The translations under genes and the position numbers were made by a program. Under the pieces are notes generated by a model, which was not told where the DNA came from, made no database searches, and worked only from the letters and a program-made list of their open reading frames with translations. Below, in pieces: positions 51,297 through 52,022 of a stretch of DNA of 52,022 nt; the stretch's first letter is position 1; each line of letters begins with the position of its first letter. Location: assembly GCA_964620555.1 (NCBI GenBank), contig CAZUGZ010000011.1, positions 1-52,022 on the forward strand, given 5' to 3'. Source of the stretch: JAPOQD01 sp964620555. Lineage in GTDB: Bacteria; Pseudomonadota; Gammaproteobacteria; Pseudomonadales; Halieaceae.

Positions 51297-51408
51297 TACC
51301 AGACCTCCCTAGGTAACCATGCTGAATTCTAACCGGGCAAAGATGCAGTTGTCCCGCCATGCCAGGCATTCGCTATCAGGTCCGATACCACTTTTTGCGC
51401 GATCGGCG

Positions 51409-51897
51409 CTATGACTTCAACGCAAGGTACTTTTTGGTCCGCCCTGCAAAAATTGTAAGCAAGCTGCGCAAGGCGAATGCGGCTATGGGAGCGGTCAGGA
51501 ATCTCACGCCCTTTGCCTCGAAATAACCTTGCCATTTCAGGTGGGTGTTATGCGCGTCGATCCCGCGATACTCCATCTTGCCGTGATAATTTCTTATCAG
51601 GCGGTCCATACCGGCACCAAATTCAGGTATGGAATATATCAGGCAATTCGGGTTATCACTGTAGACTATTTTCTCGATCACGATCATTCCGGCAGGAAGG
51701 GTAACTTCCCTGAAGGAACCGGCACCGTAGGGTACGTCCGCGGCATCATGGTTGTACACTACGCTCCTGATTCCCGGCACCCAATATGCCATCGCGTCTT
51801 CGGCAGTTCCCGCCGCAAAACACTTTTCAATACCTGCAGGAAAGTCGACCTCCACGGTGAAACGATGGGGAGGTAAATCGGGGATGGTAGTAGCTAT
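51409..51897 (-). CDS. SRPBCC-like small protein, apparently starting at ATA
   Basis: From GTG 51855 there are 148 residues, but the frame stays open upstream and AAGGAG (51905-51910) lies exactly 7 bases before an in-frame ATA at 51897, with a good promoter just before. That start gives 162 residues opening with x-ATTIPDLPPHRFTVEVDFPAG. The middle (FREVTLPAGMIVIEKIVY, then GKMEYRGIDAHNTHLKWQGY) has the strand pattern of SRPBCC/polyketide-cyclase-like proteins, which bind hydrophobic ligands. Family assignment is tentative. An ATA start would be unusual; a lost ATG or strain-specific mutation is the alternative. Confidence 0.6.
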   Translation of the reverse strand: MATTIPDLPPHRFTVEVDFPAGIEKCFAAGTAEDAMAYWVPGIRSVVYNHDAADVPYGAGSFREVTLPAGMIVIEKIVYSDNPNCLIYSIPEFGAGMDRLIRNYHGKMEYRGIDAHNTHLKWQGYFEAKGVRFLTAPIAAFALRSLLTIFAGRTKKYLALKS

Positions 51898-51922
51898 TTC
51901 ACTGCTCCTTTTTGCTTTGAAT

Positions 51923-51952
51923 ATTGTATTTGCTGTGCTGAGTCAGTGTCAA
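51923..51952 (-). promoter_or_regulatory. Strong sigma-70 promoter of the SRPBCC-like gene
   Basis: Minus strand TTGACA (51947-51952), 18 bp, TACAAT (51923-51928). Transcription would start about 7 bases later, leaving roughly 20 bases that hold AAGGAG and end at the ATA codon. The next possible start (GTG 51855) would have no Shine-Dalgarno at proper spacing. Confidence 0.7.
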
Positions 51953-51974
51953 AAGGGCTAACCGGCCGGGAAAT

Positions 51975-52003
51975 TTGCCAGTAACCGGGAAGTTGAGTAG
52001 AAT
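51975..52003 (+). promoter_or_regulatory. Plus-strand promoter at the right edge, GC-rich discriminator
   Basis: TTGCCA (51975-51980), 17 bp, TAGAAT (51998-52003), followed by cgccgcccgcgcc. A GC-rich discriminator after a near-consensus promoter is typical of stringently controlled stable-RNA promoters. The transcript would run off the window, so its gene (tRNA, rRNA or other) cannot be seen. Confidence 0.5.
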
Positions 52004-52022
52004 CGCCGCCCGCGCCGTACCC

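Noticed and set aside
1..52022. CRISPR arrays, tRNA or rRNA genes
   Set aside because: No array of regularly spaced repeats was seen. The 87-bp repeats at 39001 are inside a coding region. No tRNA cloverleaf or rRNA stretch was recognised in the intergenic gaps by eye.

Overview
The window reads as chromosomal DNA of a GC-rich, probably marine gammaproteobacterium. The fabA-fabB pair, a divergent uvrA/ssb pair, ispB, galU and pgi all have gammaproteobacterial form. A Halieaceae/Cellvibrionales-like host is my guess from the gene mix (SnoaL-like, DUF7064/7065-like, luciferase-like monooxygenase); no rRNA or species marker is present.

Layout. (1) 1-5.1 kb is a lower-GC accessory edge: decayed fragments of a phosphotransferase, an adenosine deaminase, a Fic protein and an IS3 transposase within 800 bp, then an intact three-gene unit (SnoaL-like, APH-like kinase, DUF7065/7064-like), then an in-frame chimera of a DUF222 protein with the end of a DUF4143 ATPase. 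(2) 5.1-24.7 kb is a large glycan assembly and decoration locus: ABC exporter (Wzm/Wzt-like), PhyH-type and two tandem 2OG oxygenases, glycosyltransferases, five methyltransferases, an MBOAT acyltransferase facing an SGNH protein / carrier protein / acyl-AMP ligase / SDR / methyltransferase operon, then a polyprenyl-phosphate glycosyltransferase unit ending in an epimerase and an FAD oxidoreductase. (3) 24.7-30.0 kb holds uvrA, ssb and a hipBA toxin-antitoxin module of lower GC. (4) 30.1-37.6 kb is a second glycan block: GT-C-like protein, large membrane protein, sulfotransferase, a second SGNH protein, a fatty acid desaturase and another methyltransferase. (5) 37.7-52.0 kb is mainly housekeeping: CNNM/CBS protein, a coiled-coil protein with DNA-level repeats, an RmlD-like protein, moaB, moeA, fabB, fabA, manC, galU, manB, pgi, ispB, a luciferase-like monooxygenase and an SRPBCC-like gene.

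Working together. manC, manB, galU and pgi would supply GDP-mannose and UDP-glucose. The two glycan blocks would build and export a polysaccharide or glycolipid and decorate it with methyl, hydroxyl, sulfate and acyl groups. The most interesting system is at 11.65-17.6 kb: an MBOAT, an SGNH protein, a 76-residue carrier protein and an acyl-AMP ligase, the same four classes as DltB, DltD, DltC and DltA of Gram-positive D-alanylation, here with an added reductase and methyltransferase. I infer a Gram-negative, Dlt-like route that activates, reduces and methylates a small acid and places it on an exported glycan. The substrate cannot be read from the sequence.

No CRISPR array, tRNA, rRNA, integrase or intact insertion sequence was seen.
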